From NCBI GenBank assembly GCA_002706265.1, contig PAKU01000014.1:1-64000 (forward strand): a stretch of DNA of 64,000 bases, given 5' to 3'. The position numbers were made by a program, and so were the translations under genes. This stretch comes from Polycyclovorans sp. Its GTDB lineage: Bacteria > Pseudomonadota > Gammaproteobacteria > Nevskiales > Nevskiaceae. Of this stretch, positions 28,715-48,374 are shown piece by piece (position 1 is the stretch's first letter; the number at the start of each line of letters is the position of its first letter). The notes beneath the pieces are model-generated. The model saw only the letters and a program-made list of their open reading frames with translations. It had not been told where the DNA came from and ran no database searches.

Positions 28715-29782
28715 ATGCTTCGAAATCTGACCGCTGCCGCATTGCTGCCCCTGGCCCTGCTCGCCGGCTGCGCGAGCGCCCCCGGCTGGATGGCCCAGCC
28801 GGGCACCGGGCGCGCGCCGGTGACCGAGTTCGGCGCCCTGGTCAGCCTCACGCCGGTGGTGCTGACCCCCGCCGAACGCAAGGCGGCGCTGAGCGGCGCC
28901 GACGTCTGGGCCTCGGGCGGCCGGTCGTGGCTGATCGCCGCCGCACCGCAGGGCAACGCGCTGCACGTGTACGACGCGGGCAGTGGCGGGCTGCTGAAGG
29001 TGATCGCCCCCGAAGGCGAGCAGGCGTTCGACCAGCCGCATCGGGTGCACGTGATGGACGACCTGCTGCTGGTGGCCGAACGCGACAGCGGCCGCATCCA
29101 CCTGTTGCAGCTTCCCGATTTCACGCCGCTGCTGCACTTTGGCGCGGGCGACGAGCCGCCGCTGCGCAGCCCGCACTCCATGTGGGGCGTGCGCATGGCC
29201 GACTGGGGCTATCACCTCTTTGTCACCGACAACTACGCCATCGAGAGCAGCAGCCAGACCCAGACCGCGCTGCGTCACCGGGTGAAGCAGTTCGCGCTGT
29301 CCAAAGGCGCGCTGGGCTGGACGGCCCGCGCCATTCGCAGCTTTGGCGCGGCCCGCGGCGACGGCCAGCTCTACGCCGTCGACCCCATTGTGGGCGACGC
29401 CGCCGATCGCCTGCTGGCGATTGCCGACACCGACCCTCGCGACGCCCGCCGCGTCCGCGTCTACGGGGTCGACGGCCGCTATGCCGGGCGCAGCTTTGGC
29501 GGCGGCGTGTTCCGCTCCAACATCTCCGGCCTGGCGCTGATGACCTGTGGCGATGATGGTCGCGATGGCCTGTGGCTGGCCACCGATGGCGGCCCCAACG
29601 GCCATTACCTGCACAGCTTCGACCGCGAAACCCTGGATTACCGGGCCACCTTCGCGATGCCCCCGCTGGCGGCGCAGGGCAGCCTCAGCGTTGCCGGCAA
29701 TCGGCTCTACGCGGTGCTCGAAAACGGCCAGGTCGCCGGCTTCGAACTGGCCCCGCTGCGCGCGCTGCGGCCGGGCTGCTGA
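28715..29782 (+). CDS. Predicted lipoprotein with beta-propeller-like (phytase/YncE-type) domain
   Basis: A 355-residue protein with a lipoprotein signal (ALLPLALLAGCASAP; lipobox Cys about 19). The body repeats short blade-like units: NALHVYDAGSGGLLKVIAPE, DDLLLVAERDSGRIHLLQLP, DRLLAIADTDPRDARRVRVY and GDDGRDGLWLATDGGPNGHY. This spacing resembles the six-bladed propellers of bacterial 3-phytases or YncE-like proteins. The phytase calcium/phosphate residues cannot be confirmed by eye, so no activity is assigned. It starts 119 bp after prpR on the same strand and converges on czcA. Confidence 0.68.
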   Translation: MLRNLTAAALLPLALLAGCASAPGWMAQPGTGRAPVTEFGALVSLTPVVLTPAERKAALSGADVWASGGRSWLIAAAPQGNALHVYDAGSGGLLKVIAPEGEQAFDQPHRVHVMDDLLLVAERDSGRIHLLQLPDFTPLLHFGAGDEPPLRSPHSMWGVRMADWGYHLFVTDNYAIESSSQTQTALRHRVKQFALSKGALGWTARAIRSFGAARGDGQLYAVDPIVGDAADRLLAIADTDPRDARRVRVYGVDGRYAGRSFGGGVFRSNISGLALMTCGDDGRDGLWLATDGGPNGHYLHSFDRETLDYRATFAMPPLAAQGSLSVAGNRLYAVLENGQVAGFELAPLRALRPGC

Positions 29783-29824
29783 GGCCCGGCAGCATCCTCC
29801 CATCGACACGCCGGCACGCCGGCG
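29770..29824. terminator. Paired GC hairpins between convergent lipoprotein and czcA genes
   Basis: GCCGGGC (29770-29776) pairs with GCCCGGC (29784-29790) across the stop codon, and CGCCGG (29809-29814) pairs with CCGGCG (29819-29824). Both could fold from either strand. No T-run is present, so the terminator role is tentative. Confidence 0.4.
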
Positions 29825-29836
29825 CCCTGGCCGCCG

Positions 29837-34225
<4,389 letters not shown>

Positions 34226-34229
<4 letters not shown>

Positions 34230-35530
34230 GGTGCATTCGATTCCGTAGGGGATACGCCCGGGGCGGGGGCGCCGGTGAGGCGCTGGATTTCAATCAGGTG
34301 GCCGTGATACTCGGTGGCGGCTTCGATCAGGCGGGCCTTCTGCACCGCCCATTCGGCCTGCGCATCGCGCAGTTCCAGCAGCGAGTAACGGCCGCGCCGG
34401 TAGGCGTGCTGGGTCTGCCTGAGCGCCTCTTCCATGGCCGGCACCACGCGGTCGCGCTGGGCTTCGTATTCGATGCGCGCGTGGCTGAGCTCCTGGTAGA
34501 GGGCGAACAGGTGCGCCTGCGCCTTGAGCCAGGCCTGCTCGCGGGCCGGTCCCACCTCGGCCAGGCGGGCCTCGTTTTCGGCAATGGCGCCGGCCGCGCG
34601 TTCGCGGCTGAACAGGGGCAGCGCAGCCGAGAACACCAGACCGACATCATCGGTGGCCTCGACCCGGCGCAGCCCGGCGCCCACACGCACGCTGGTGCTG
34701 CGCCGCGCCTGCGCCAGACGCAGTTCCGAGGCGCGCAGGCGGGCCTGGTTGGCAAACAGCAGCACATCCGGGGTGGTCTGCATCTGCGCCAGCAGCGCAT
34801 CGAAGGCCGCGACCTCGGGCAGTTGCAGCAGGTCGCCCACCAAGGCGCCGAAGTCGGGCGCCATCACGCCGGTGGCCGCGGCCAGGTGGCGGCGGGCCGA
34901 CAGCAGTTCGTGTTCGGCGTGCTCCTCTTCAAGCTCGGCCCGCGCCAGCGAAACCTGTGCGCGCGACCGTTCGGCCAGCGGCGCACGCGCCGCGTCCACG
35001 CGTCGATTCACCTCGGCCAAGGTGCTGCGCGCCAGCCGGGTGGCCTGATGCGCGATCCCGAGCTGGGCCTGGTCGGACAGCACGTGGATGAAACGGCGGG
35101 CCACTTCGGCGCGCAGGTCCAGTCGGGCAATCTCGGCCTCGGTGACCAGGCCTTCGCGTTCGGCCCGGCGGGCGTCGAGGCGGCGGTCGCGCAGGCCGCC
35201 ACGCTCGATCAACTGGCTGAATCCGATCGTGGTCTGGGCCTTGTCCAGACCCGACAGCGCGCCGCTGCCCAGGGCGTCTTCCAGCTCGAGGTTCAGCTCG
35301 GGCGCCGGCCGCAGCCGGGCCTGCCGCGTTCGGGCCTCGGCGGCCGCGAGCTGCGCGCGGTAAGACTGGAACAGGGGATGCCGCGACTCCGCGCGTCGCA
35401 ACGCCTCGGCGAGTGACAGCTCGGTGTCTTGCGGCGGCGCGATGACATTGCTGGCGCCGGCAACAGGGGTGCACAGCGCGGCGATCAGCATCGCCCACAG
35501 CCGCGCACGGGGTATCGAATTTGCAAACAT
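34226..35530 (-). CDS. czcC: Outer-membrane efflux protein, CzcC/TolC family
   Basis: A 434-residue outer-membrane channel subunit. After a signal peptide (LWAMLIAALCTPVAGA) two OEP repeats follow: LSLAEALRRAESRHPLFQSY with a long helical stretch (RLDLRAEVARRFIHVL), then ELRLAQARRSTSVRVGAGLR with YRRGRYSLLELRDAQAEW. Length and order fit CzcC. It forms the exit duct of the CzcCBA pump. It is preceded by the small His-rich gene (55 bp gap) and overlaps czcB by 4 bp. Confidence 0.92.
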
Positions 35531-35585
35531 GCAGCCTCCCGAACAGGGGAAGAATCAGGCGTCCGCGTGGCGCGGACGACGAGGT

Positions 35586-35996
35586 TCAGGCGGCGTGCAG
35601 GGGCGGCCCGCGCAGCGGCGGACGCAAATAGGGTGCATGGGTTGCGGCGCTGCGCTGCGGGTCACGCCGGATTGGGGGAGTGCGGTTCAGGCCCCGCCAG
35701 GTCCAGATAAAAACCGCCAGCAGCACCAGCAGCAGATCCAGGCCTGCGCCCGTCTTGCCGGACTTGCTCATGGCATCGGCCATCACCGGCACATCGACAT
35801 CGTGGTGCTGGTCGCTGACGTGGTGGTCAATATGGTGGCCACCATCGTTGAAATGCAGGCTGGCCGGCGGTTCGCTGCCATCCAGGCTCAGATGCAGGTG
35901 CGCGCCGGTCAGCCGGGTCGACAGCAACGCGACGCAGACCAGAACCAGCATCCACGTCTGCCACGCCGAGTGTTTCTGGGGGGCTGAAGCACGCAT
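35586..35996 (-). CDS. Small His-rich membrane protein heading the czc operon
   Basis: A 136-residue protein with two hydrophobic segments (WMLVLVCVALLSTRLTGAH and LDLLLVLLAVFIWTW). Between them is a periplasmic loop rich in metal ligands (FNDGGHHIDHHVSDQHHDVD, about 9 His plus Asp). The C-terminal tail is basic and proline-rich. Position and composition resemble CzcI-like accessory genes of czc operons, but I see no defining family motif. A TATACT element (36009-36004) lies so close to the ATG that a leaderless transcript is possible. A second Met at residue 16, just before the first hydrophobic segment, is an alternative start. Confidence 0.65.
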   Translation of the reverse strand: MRASAPQKHSAWQTWMLVLVCVALLSTRLTGAHLHLSLDGSEPPASLHFNDGGHHIDHHVSDQHHDVDVPVMADAMSKSGKTGAGLDLLLVLLAVFIWTWRGLNRTPPIRRDPQRSAATHAPYLRPPLRGPPLHAA

Positions 35997-36063
35997 GAAC
36001 CCGAGTATAGCGGCTGGCCTGCTGGACGATCGCGCCGGCCCCGCCCGCCGGATGTCGGGCGGA

Positions 36064-36675
36064 CTAGCCGCGCGCGGCTTCAAGCGCCGCCACCCGCGTC
36101 TCGAGCGCGGCGATCCGCGCCTCCAGTCCCTCGGTCGCGGCGCTGCGCGTCGCCGGGGCGGGCAGCGCCTCGGCCACCGGCTCACCGCAGAGGTGATGCG
36201 CCCAGCGGGTGGCCGCCTGGCCTGACTGGCGTGGCAGCTGGCTGACCAGGGGCGTGCCGCGGTCGGCAAGATCCTGCAGCGCGGCCTCGACCCCGGCGAC
36301 GTCTGCCGGACCGCCGATGTAGGCCGCGTTGGCCTTCAGCTCGGCGACGGTCAGCGCGCCGCGCAGCATCAAGGTGACCAGCACCGCCTGGGTGTCACGC
36401 TTGAGCAGCAGTTGATGCTGAAACTGCTGTCGCCATTTTTCGGAGCGACCAAAGCGGTCATCACGCACCACCCAGCCCATCGCTTCCAGGTCGCGCAGGG
36501 CCTGGCCGACATCGCCCTCGCTGAGCTGCAGGTGCGGATGCCGCTGGCTTTTCTGGTTGCAGGCGGCGCGCAGGCCGTTGACCGTCATCGGGTAATAGTC
36601 CGGCGTGCTGATCGATTTTTCGACCAGCGAGGCGATGACCCGCGCGACGTTGGCGCTGAGCTCGGGGATGCTCAT
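36064..36675 (-). CDS. yceH: YceH/DUF480 family protein
   Basis: A 203-residue protein with the DUF480 (UPF0502) pattern: ARVIASLVEKSISTPDYYPM, TVNGLRAACNQKSQRHP and two winged-helix-like halves (LRDLEAMGWVVRDDRFG; LMLRGALTVAELKANAAYI). It ends in a heptad-like segment (LEARIAALETRVAALEAA). The biochemical function is unknown. The ATG overlaps the transaldolase stop by 4 bp (ATGA), so translation is coupled. Confidence 0.9.
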   Translation of the reverse strand: MSIPELSANVARVIASLVEKSISTPDYYPMTVNGLRAACNQKSQRHPHLQLSEGDVGQALRDLEAMGWVVRDDRFGRSEKWRQQFQHQLLLKRDTQAVLVTLMLRGALTVAELKANAAYIGGPADVAGVEAALQDLADRGTPLVSQLPRQSGQAATRWAHHLCGEPVAEALPAPATRSAATEGLEARIAALETRVAALEAARG

Positions 36676-37760
36676 TCGGCCAGCATCCGGTCGCGCTTGT
36701 CGGCCACCGCCGCCAGCAGGTCGGCATAGGCGGTTTCGAACTGGGCGATGCCGTCGACACACAGCTGGTCGGTGATCTCGTCCAGCTTCACGCCCGCCTC
36801 GGCAATCGCGGCCAGTTGCGCCTTGGCCGCGTCGAGATCGACATCGAGACTGCGCGACACGGTGCCGCGCTCGCGGAAGGCGTCGAGGGTCGCAGGCGGC
36901 ACGGTGTTGACCGTGTGCGGGCCGATCAGCGCATCGAGGTACATCGTTGGCGAGTACTCCGGGTTCTTGGTGCCGGTGCTGGCCCACAGCATGCGCTGCG
37001 GGCGCACGCCCCGGTCCAGCAGGGAACGCGCGGCCGGCGTGTCCAGCAGGTCCAGAAAGTCGGCATAGGCAGCGCGTGCGTTGGCGATGGCGGTGGTGCC
37101 CTGCAGCGGCTTCGGCAGCTTGGGATCGGCTGCGGCATCGATGCGGCTGACAAAAAAACTGGCCACGCTGGCCACCGCCTGCGGGTCGCCGCCGGCGGCG
37201 GTCCATTGGGTCATGCCGTCGACCCAGGCTTCTGCGATGGCGCGGTAGGCGGCCCGGCCAAACAGCAGGGTCACGTTCACCGAAATGCCGGCGGCGAGCA
37301 GCTGCGGCAGCGCTTCGACCCCGGCTGCGGTGCCCGGCACCTTGATCATCAGGTTGGGGCGGCCCACCGCCGCCGCGAGCCGCCGGGCGGCGGCAACGCT
37401 ACCGCGGGCGTCGTGCGCCAGGGTGGGCGACACCTCGAGGCTGACCCAGCCATCGAGCCTCTGGCTTGCGTCGAACAGGCCAGCAAAGGCATCGGCCGCA
37501 TGCTGGATGTCGGCGATGGCCACGTGTTCGTAGAGGCGTTCCGGGTCGCGCTCGCCAGCCGCGATCTGCGCCTGAAGTGCCGGGTCGTAGAGGGCGGTGC
37601 CGGCGATGGCCTGCTTGAAGATCGCGGGGTTGGAGGTCAGCCCGCGAATCGCGGACTCGTTGATCAGCCGCGCCAGACCGCCCTGGTCCAGCAGGTCGCG
37701 GCGTATGAAGTCGAACCACAGCGACTGGCCGTGGGCAAATACGTCATCAAGTCGGCTCAC
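36672..37760 (-). CDS. tal: Transaldolase
   Basis: A 362-residue transaldolase of the pentose phosphate pathway. It moves a dihydroxyacetone unit between sugar phosphates through a Schiff base. Motifs: NESAIRGLTSNPAIFKQAI near the N-terminus, RPNLMIKVPGTAAGVEAL containing the catalytic lysine, ISVNVTLLFGRAAYRAIAEA, and MLWASTGTKNPEYSPTMYLD. The start is a GTG at 37760 (reads as MSRLDDVFAHGQSLW); longer upstream frames are not conserved. Downstream yceH overlaps by 4 bp. The GTG start without a good Shine-Dalgarno site suggests modest translation. Confidence 0.93.
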   Translation of the reverse strand: MSRLDDVFAHGQSLWFDFIRRDLLDQGGLARLINESAIRGLTSNPAIFKQAIAGTALYDPALQAQIAAGERDPERLYEHVAIADIQHAADAFAGLFDASQRLDGWVSLEVSPTLAHDARGSVAAARRLAAAVGRPNLMIKVPGTAAGVEALPQLLAAGISVNVTLLFGRAAYRAIAEAWVDGMTQWTAAGGDPQAVASVASFFVSRIDAAADPKLPKPLQGTTAIANARAAYADFLDLLDTPAARSLLDRGVRPQRMLWASTGTKNPEYSPTMYLDALIGPHTVNTVPPATLDAFRERGTVSRSLDVDLDAAKAQLAAIAEAGVKLDEITDQLCVDGIAQFETAYADLLAAVADKRDRMLAE

Positions 37761-37885
37761 CGGAAACACCACATCGGATTCGAATGGGTGCCCAGCATAA
37801 ACCGCCGGCCGGAAACGCTCGCAAGACCTTGGCCGAGGCGCGCCCCTTGCGGCCGGAAGCCCGGCCCGCGCCCCGGTGCTGCGCG

Positions 37886-43782
<5,897 letters not shown>

Positions 43783-44111
43783 TTACCATCACCTCATCAG
43801 TTATCGACACGACACCACGATCCTTGCAAAGCCCGACCCGTACCGGGTCATCAGCGGCTTTCCTGGAACGCACACCACAGCCATATCAATAATAAAAACA
43901 ATGTGTTGTTGTTGGTTGAGCCGAGCATCAACGGCGCGGCACAGCCCAACGAACGCTTCTTTCCAACGACTTCAGCCTGCACATTCAACCCTCGTTACGG
44001 GTTCGTTTGAAGGCGGCGAGATTCCCCGGCCGACCGACTCTGGAGCGGTCGCCGCTTGGTGCGCTTTGGGAGAAGCAGCGACGCGGGCGGGGATGTGTCG
44101 CTGCACTGCAA
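43783..44111 (-). promoter_or_regulatory. Long structured 5' leader of gltBD
   Basis: If transcription starts near 44111, gltB has an untranslated leader of about 329 nt, far longer than others in this window. It holds an 8-bp inverted repeat near its 5' end (44075-44082 with 44097-44104), a 6-bp hairpin near its 3' end (43835-43840 with 43844-43849), and a locally A/T-rich stretch at about 43890-43915. No riboswitch family or convincing leader peptide is recognised. An attenuator, an sRNA target, or simply a second promoter in the A/T-rich part are all possible. Confidence 0.45.
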
Positions 44112-44118
44112 CAATCCC

Positions 44119-44146
44119 ATTATAAAAGCGCGCAATACGGCGTCAA
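44119..44146 (-). promoter_or_regulatory. Strong predicted sigma-70 promoter upstream of gltBD
   Basis: On the minus strand TTGACG (44146-44141), a 16-bp spacer and a perfect TATAAT (44124-44119). It lies 35 bp beyond the dgt stop, points at gltB and is the best sigma-70 match noticed in the window. Confidence 0.72.
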
Positions 44147-44180
44147 ACAGACGGGCGTGACGATACCCTACGCCTCAGGG

Positions 44181-45332
44181 TCATCGCAGCCGGCGCAGGT
44201 CGAACAGACGCTCGTGTTCGTCCAGCGCGTAGCGATCGGTCATGCCGGCGATGTAGTCGGCGACGCAGCGCGCGCGGCCCGTCAGCCCGTCTGCGGCCTC
44301 AACCTGCTCCACCTTGGCGAAATCGCTGGCGGGCAGCAGACGGGGGTCGTCCATGAAGGCCCCGAACAGCTCGCGAATGACGCGCTGCGCCTTGCTCATG
44401 ACCCGGTGCACCTGCGGATGGCGGTAAAGATGCGCAAACAGGAACTGCCGCATGGCCTGGGTTTGCGCGCGGATCTCGGGTGAAAAGGCGATCAGCGGCT
44501 CGGCATGATGGCGAACTTCATCGAGGCTGGCCGGTGCCGCGGCGTCGAGTCGTGCGCGGCTGTGGGCGTTCAGATCGACCACCAGGGTGTTGATGATGCG
44601 GCGAATGGTCTCGTGGCGTTCCTGACGCGGCGTGAGCTGCGCATAGCGCGCCCTGACTTCGTCGTGATGCCGGGCAAACAGGGGCACCGAGCGCAGCTGC
44701 GGCAGGGTCAGCAGCCCGGCGCGTACGCCGTCGTCCATGTCGTGGTTGTGGTAGGCAATTTCGTCGGCCAGGTTGGCCAGTTGTGCTTCCAGCGAGGGTT
44801 GGTGCCGCTTGAGAAAACGCTCGCCGATGTCACCCAGCGTTCTGGCGCGCGCCGCCGAGCAGTGCTTGAGAATGCCTTCGCGGGTTTCAAAGGTGAGGTT
44901 GAGGCCGGCAAAGGCGGCGTATTTGTCTTCCAGTACATCGACCACCCGCAGACTCTGCGCGTTGTGCTCGAAGCCGCCGTGGGGCTGCATGCAGCCGTTC
45001 AGTGCGTCCTGTCCGGCGTGCCCGAACGGGGTGTGGCCCAGATCATGGGCCAGCGAAATGGCCTCGCAAAGATCTTCGTTCAGCCCCAGGGCGCGGGCGA
45101 GGGTGCGGGCGATCTGCGCCACTTCCAGCGAGTGCGTCAGCCGCGTGCGGTACAGATCGCCCTCGTGATTGACGAAGACCTGGGTCTTGTATTCCAGTCG
45201 GCGGAAGGCCGATGAATGAATGATGCGGTCGCGGTCGCGCTGGTACTCGGTGCGCGGAAACGCCGCCGGCTCCTCGTGGCGCCGACCGCGGCCGTTGTCC
45301 GGCCGGGCGGCATAGGCGGCGAGCTGCATCAT
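44181..45332 (-). CDS. dgt: Deoxyguanosinetriphosphate triphosphohydrolase-like protein
   Basis: A 383-residue HD-domain protein of the dGTPase-like group, which hydrolyses dNTPs to deoxynucleosides and tripolyphosphate. Metal-binding motifs: [20 protein letters not shown] (first His), [20 protein letters not shown] (HD pair and downstream His) and [19 protein letters not shown]. Typical N-terminal residues are [20 protein letters not shown]. The ATG overlaps the aroB stop by 4 bp, so it is the tail of an aroK-aroB-dgt unit. Substrate preference among dNTPs is not predictable. Confidence 0.93.
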   Translation of the reverse strand: MMQLAAYAARPDNGRGRRHEEPAAFPRTEYQRDRDRIIHSSAFRRLEYKTQVFVNHEGDLYRTRLTHSLEVAQIARTLARALGLNEDLCEAISLAHDLGHTPFGHAGQDALNGCMQPHGGFEHNAQSLRVVDVLEDKYAAFAGLNLTFETREGILKHCSAARARTLGDIGERFLKRHQPSLEAQLANLADEIAYHNHDMDDGVRAGLLTLPQLRSVPLFARHHDEVRARYAQLTPRQERHETIRRIINTLVVDLNAHSRARLDAAAPASLDEVRHHAEPLIAFSPEIRAQTQAMRQFLFAHLYRHPQVHRVMSKAQRVIRELFGAFMDDPRLLPASDFAKVEQVEAADGLTGRARCVADYIAGMTDRYALDEHERLFDLRRLR

Positions 45333-46414
45333 GCGACGGCGGCGGCCAGGGTGGCGTCCAGCGCAGCGGGGTCGAAATCAGCGGTCAGCACTGCAGCGCC
45401 CAGGCCGCGCAGCAACACCAGGCGCAGCTGGCCCTTGGCGACCTTCTTGTCGTGGCCCATGAGGTCCTTGAAGCCTTCAACCGTCATGCCGGCGGGCGGC
45501 TTCACCGGCAGACCGGCGCGGGCGATGAGGTCGCGGGCACGGGTGGCGATGTCGGGCGTGATCCAGCCCAGCCGGGCAGAGCAGTCGGCCGCCATGACCA
45601 TGCCGGTGGCCACCGCCTCGCCGTGCAGCCATTCGGTGTAGCCGGTGAAGGTTTCGATGGCGTGGCCAAAGGTGTGGCCCAGATTGAGCAGGGCGCGAAC
45701 GCCGCCGCCCACCGCTTCGCGCTCGTCCTCGGCGACGATGCGCGCCTTCATCTGGCAACAGTGGGCGATGGTCTGCGCGGTGATGGCGGGGTCCAATGCC
45801 AGCAGGGCATCGAGATGCGTCTCCAGCCAGGCGAAGAACGCGGCATCGCCCAGCAGGCCGTACTTGATGACTTCGGCCACGCCCGCGCGCAACTCGCGCG
45901 GCGGCAGGGTCTTGAGGGTGTCCAGGTCGGCGACCACGGCAATGGGCTGGTGAAAGGCGCCGATCATGTTCTTGCCGCGCGGGTGATTCACCGCCGTTTT
46001 GCCGCCCACCGAGGAATCCACCTGCGCGAGCAGGGTGGTGGGAATCTGCAGGAAATCGATGCCGCGCTGGTAGAGCGCCGCCACGAAACCGCCCAGGTCG
46101 CCGATGACGCCACCGCCCAGGGTCAGCAGCACGCCGTCGCGGGCGAATCGCCGCGCCAGCAGCGCATCGAACAGGCGCTCGGCCTGGTCCCAGCTTTTTT
46201 GGAGTTCGCCGGGCGGAATGATCAGGCAACTGTCGTCAGGCAGGCTCAGGGTGGCCTGCAGGCGCGGCAGGTGCAGGCGCGCCAGGTTCTGGTCGGTGAG
46301 CAGCAGGCGCGGTCGGTCAGCGAGCACGTCGAAGCACGCGGTCTGGCCCAGCAGGCCCGCGGCGATCTCGATCGGGTAGGCGCGATCGCCCAACTGGACG
46401 GTGCACTGCGTCAT
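45329..46414 (-). CDS. aroB: 3-dehydroquinate synthase
   Basis: A 361-residue enzyme of the shikimate pathway that turns DAHP into 3-dehydroquinate with NAD and a divalent metal. Motifs: [20 protein letters not shown] for nucleotide binding, [20 protein letters not shown], and metal/substrate residues in [19 protein letters not shown] and [13 protein letters not shown]. It follows aroK by 12 bp, the conserved aroK-aroB order downstream of pilQ in gammaproteobacteria. Confidence 0.97.
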   Translation of the reverse strand: MTQCTVQLGDRAYPIEIAAGLLGQTACFDVLADRPRLLLTDQNLARLHLPRLQATLSLPDDSCLIIPPGELQKSWDQAERLFDALLARRFARDGVLLTLGGGVIGDLGGFVAALYQRGIDFLQIPTTLLAQVDSSVGGKTAVNHPRGKNMIGAFHQPIAVVADLDTLKTLPPRELRAGVAEVIKYGLLGDAAFFAWLETHLDALLALDPAITAQTIAHCCQMKARIVAEDEREAVGGGVRALLNLGHTFGHAIETFTGYTEWLHGEAVATGMVMAADCSARLGWITPDIATRARDLIARAGLPVKPPAGMTVEGFKDLMGHDKKVAKGQLRLVLLRGLGAAVLTADFDPAALDATLAAAVA

Positions 46415-46426
46415 AAGCGGGCTCGG

Positions 46427-46954
46427 TTACGGGGCGCGTTGCGCGAGGTGGGCCTGAATTTCATCGACCAGCAGCCGCGCACTGCGGCCCTGGGTCTCGA
46501 TCACAACATCGGCGATCTGCCGGTACAGCGGATCCCGCTGTTCGAACAGGCGCGAGAGTATCGCGCTGGGCGCCTCGCCGGTGTTGAGCAACGGCCGATG
46601 TTGCGACTGGCCGGTGCGCGCCACTTGCTGGCGAACGCTGGCATGCAGGTAAATCACCGTGCCGTTCTGCGCCAGCAGCGTCCGGTTGGCGGGCCACACC
46701 ACGGCGCCGCCGCCGGTGGCCAGCACGATGTCGGGGGCCTGGGTGATGTCGGCAAGCAAATCATGCTCGCGCTGGCGGAATCCGGCCTCGCCCTCTTTTT
46801 CGAAGATCAGTGGAATGTCGACGCCAAGCCGATGTTCCAGTTCGTGATCGGCATCGATGAAACGCAGACCGCGCACCCGCGCCAGCCGCTTGCCGATGGT
46901 GGTTTTGCCGGCCCCCATGGGGCCGATGAGGAATAAGCGTTCCACGGTGGACAT
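46427..46954 (-). CDS. aroK: Shikimate kinase
   Basis: A 175-residue P-loop kinase that phosphorylates shikimate. Walker A is FLIGPMGAGKTTIGKRL, the shikimate-binding Asp lies in RFIDADHELEHRLG, and the substrate/Walker B region is DIVLATGGGAVVWPANRTLL. The lid region (EQRDPLYRQIADVVIET) matches the family. It is usually directly after pilQ; here an Ig-like lipoprotein gene lies between (12 bp upstream of aroK). Confidence 0.97.
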   Translation of the reverse strand: MSTVERLFLIGPMGAGKTTIGKRLARVRGLRFIDADHELEHRLGVDIPLIFEKEGEAGFRQREHDLLADITQAPDIVLATGGGAVVWPANRTLLAQNGTVIYLHASVRQQVARTGQSQHRPLLNTGEAPSAILSRLFEQRDPLYRQIADVVIETQGRSARLLVDEIQAHLAQRAP

Positions 46955-46966
46955 TGCGGTCCCACC

Positions 46967-48262
46967 CTAAGGCGTCGTGGTCGGCGCGGGGGTGGGCGTC
47001 GTCGAGGGCTTGAGGGTCAGCTGCCGCCGGCGACAGACCTGACCGGATTCGTCTCCCGAGCCGGAGGCCCGCACGCAGGCCTCGATATCGACCAGCGACT
47101 CGGTGGTCACGTTCGGCGCGAAATAGCGGCTGCGTGCCAGGCCGTTGGCATCGGTGGTGCCCCCGCCGGGAAATACGCGCTCGTTCGGCCGGGTCACCGA
47201 GGGGCTCAAGATGCGGAACAGCACCTGCGCGCCATTGATCGGCTGGAAGGCGTTGTTGCGCACTTCCATGGTCAGCTCGACGCTGGGCTGTTCGGTTGCG
47301 TCCGGCATGACCGTGAGGGCCAGGGGCAAGCGCAGGTCGACGCAGTCGCGCCCGTCGGCGGATCGTTCGCAGAACTCGTCGATGAACTGCACACCGGTGG
47401 TCGCGATCAGCTCGCCGCTGGGCTCGGCGCCACAGGTCCGGTTCTCCCGCGCGTCGATTTCGAGAAAGCCCGAAAGATCGCTGAACACCTCGACCGTCTG
47501 CACGAAGTTGCCGGCGCTGTTCAGCTGGATGCGCCGCCGCTGCGCGCGCGGTGTCGAATCGCCGCTGATGATCAGGCCTGCGGGCGCTGCGCCGGCGCCC
47601 GAGAAGCGGGTTTCCAGGTCCACGCAGGGGTTGCCGCCATTGGGATTGACGATGGGCTGGCCATTGGCGTTGCGCCAGGTCAATTGCAGGCGCTGGGCGT
47701 TGGGTGCGCCCACCGTCACGGCGGTGCCGAACACCGGCGCGGTAAAGCGGAAGTCGTCCTGACGAATGCTGACCGCCAGCGAGCCCTCGCAGACCGCGTC
47801 GAGGTCGTCGAAGCAGACGTCGAGATAACGCGGGTCGGTGATGGTGGCGGTGATGACCCCGGTGCTGTTGGTCGTCACGGCGGGATCGGGGGTGAACACG
47901 AAGTTGAGCCTGCCGAAGGCATCCGTAAAGCCATCACCAAGCCCGGGGCGGGTGACGCCGCGCTCGACGATGCTCACCGTGCCGTTGGTGGCGGTGAGCG
48001 ACACCCCCAGCCCTTCGGCCGCCGTGCGTTCTTCGAGGCTGATCTGTACCCGGAAGCCCGGCAGATCCACCCCCGGCGAGCCCGTGGCCGGGCCGCTCAT
48101 GCTCAGGACCGGCGCGCGGACGGTGCTGCTGCTCCCGCCGGGGCCTTGCCCGATCAGGCCGCCCGCCCCGCGGCCGCTGTCACCTGAGCTGCCACATCCG
48201 GCGAGACCGAGGGCGGCAAGCAGGGCGGCGAACAACTGCAGCGGTGAAACGTCTAGACGCAT
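46967..48262 (-). CDS. Lipoprotein with Ig-like repeats between pilQ and aroK
   Basis: A 431-residue protein with a lipoprotein signal (LLAALGLAGCGSSGDSGRG). A Gly/Ser-rich spacer is followed by several beta-sandwich stretches of invasin/Big_1-like type: GVSLTATNGTVSIVERGVTR, FGRLNFVFTPDPAVTTNSTG, VELTMEVRNNAFQPINGAQV and GGTTDANGLARSRYFAPNVT. The protein ends in a Thr/Pro-rich tail (STTPTPAPTTTP). Several Cys pairs suggest disulfides. Function is unknown; adhesion or a pilus-related envelope role is a guess from position only. I use the ATG at 48262. Confidence 0.7.
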   Translation of the reverse strand: MRLDVSPLQLFAALLAALGLAGCGSSGDSGRGAGGLIGQGPGGSSSTVRAPVLSMSGPATGSPGVDLPGFRVQISLEERTAAEGLGVSLTATNGTVSIVERGVTRPGLGDGFTDAFGRLNFVFTPDPAVTTNSTGVITATITDPRYLDVCFDDLDAVCEGSLAVSIRQDDFRFTAPVFGTAVTVGAPNAQRLQLTWRNANGQPIVNPNGGNPCVDLETRFSGAGAAPAGLIISGDSTPRAQRRRIQLNSAGNFVQTVEVFSDLSGFLEIDARENRTCGAEPSGELIATTGVQFIDEFCERSADGRDCVDLRLPLALTVMPDATEQPSVELTMEVRNNAFQPINGAQVLFRILSPSVTRPNERVFPGGGTTDANGLARSRYFAPNVTTESLVDIEACVRASGSGDESGQVCRRRQLTLKPSTTPTPAPTTTP

Positions 48263-48374
48263 GTCGGCTCGCCGAACGGGAGGCCCAGAAGTATAGCGAT
48301 GCACCGGCGCCCGGCCGCCGGGTCAGTTTGACCCGCCTGCGACCTCGGTCCCTCGCTGGGCTCAAGGCTGATCA

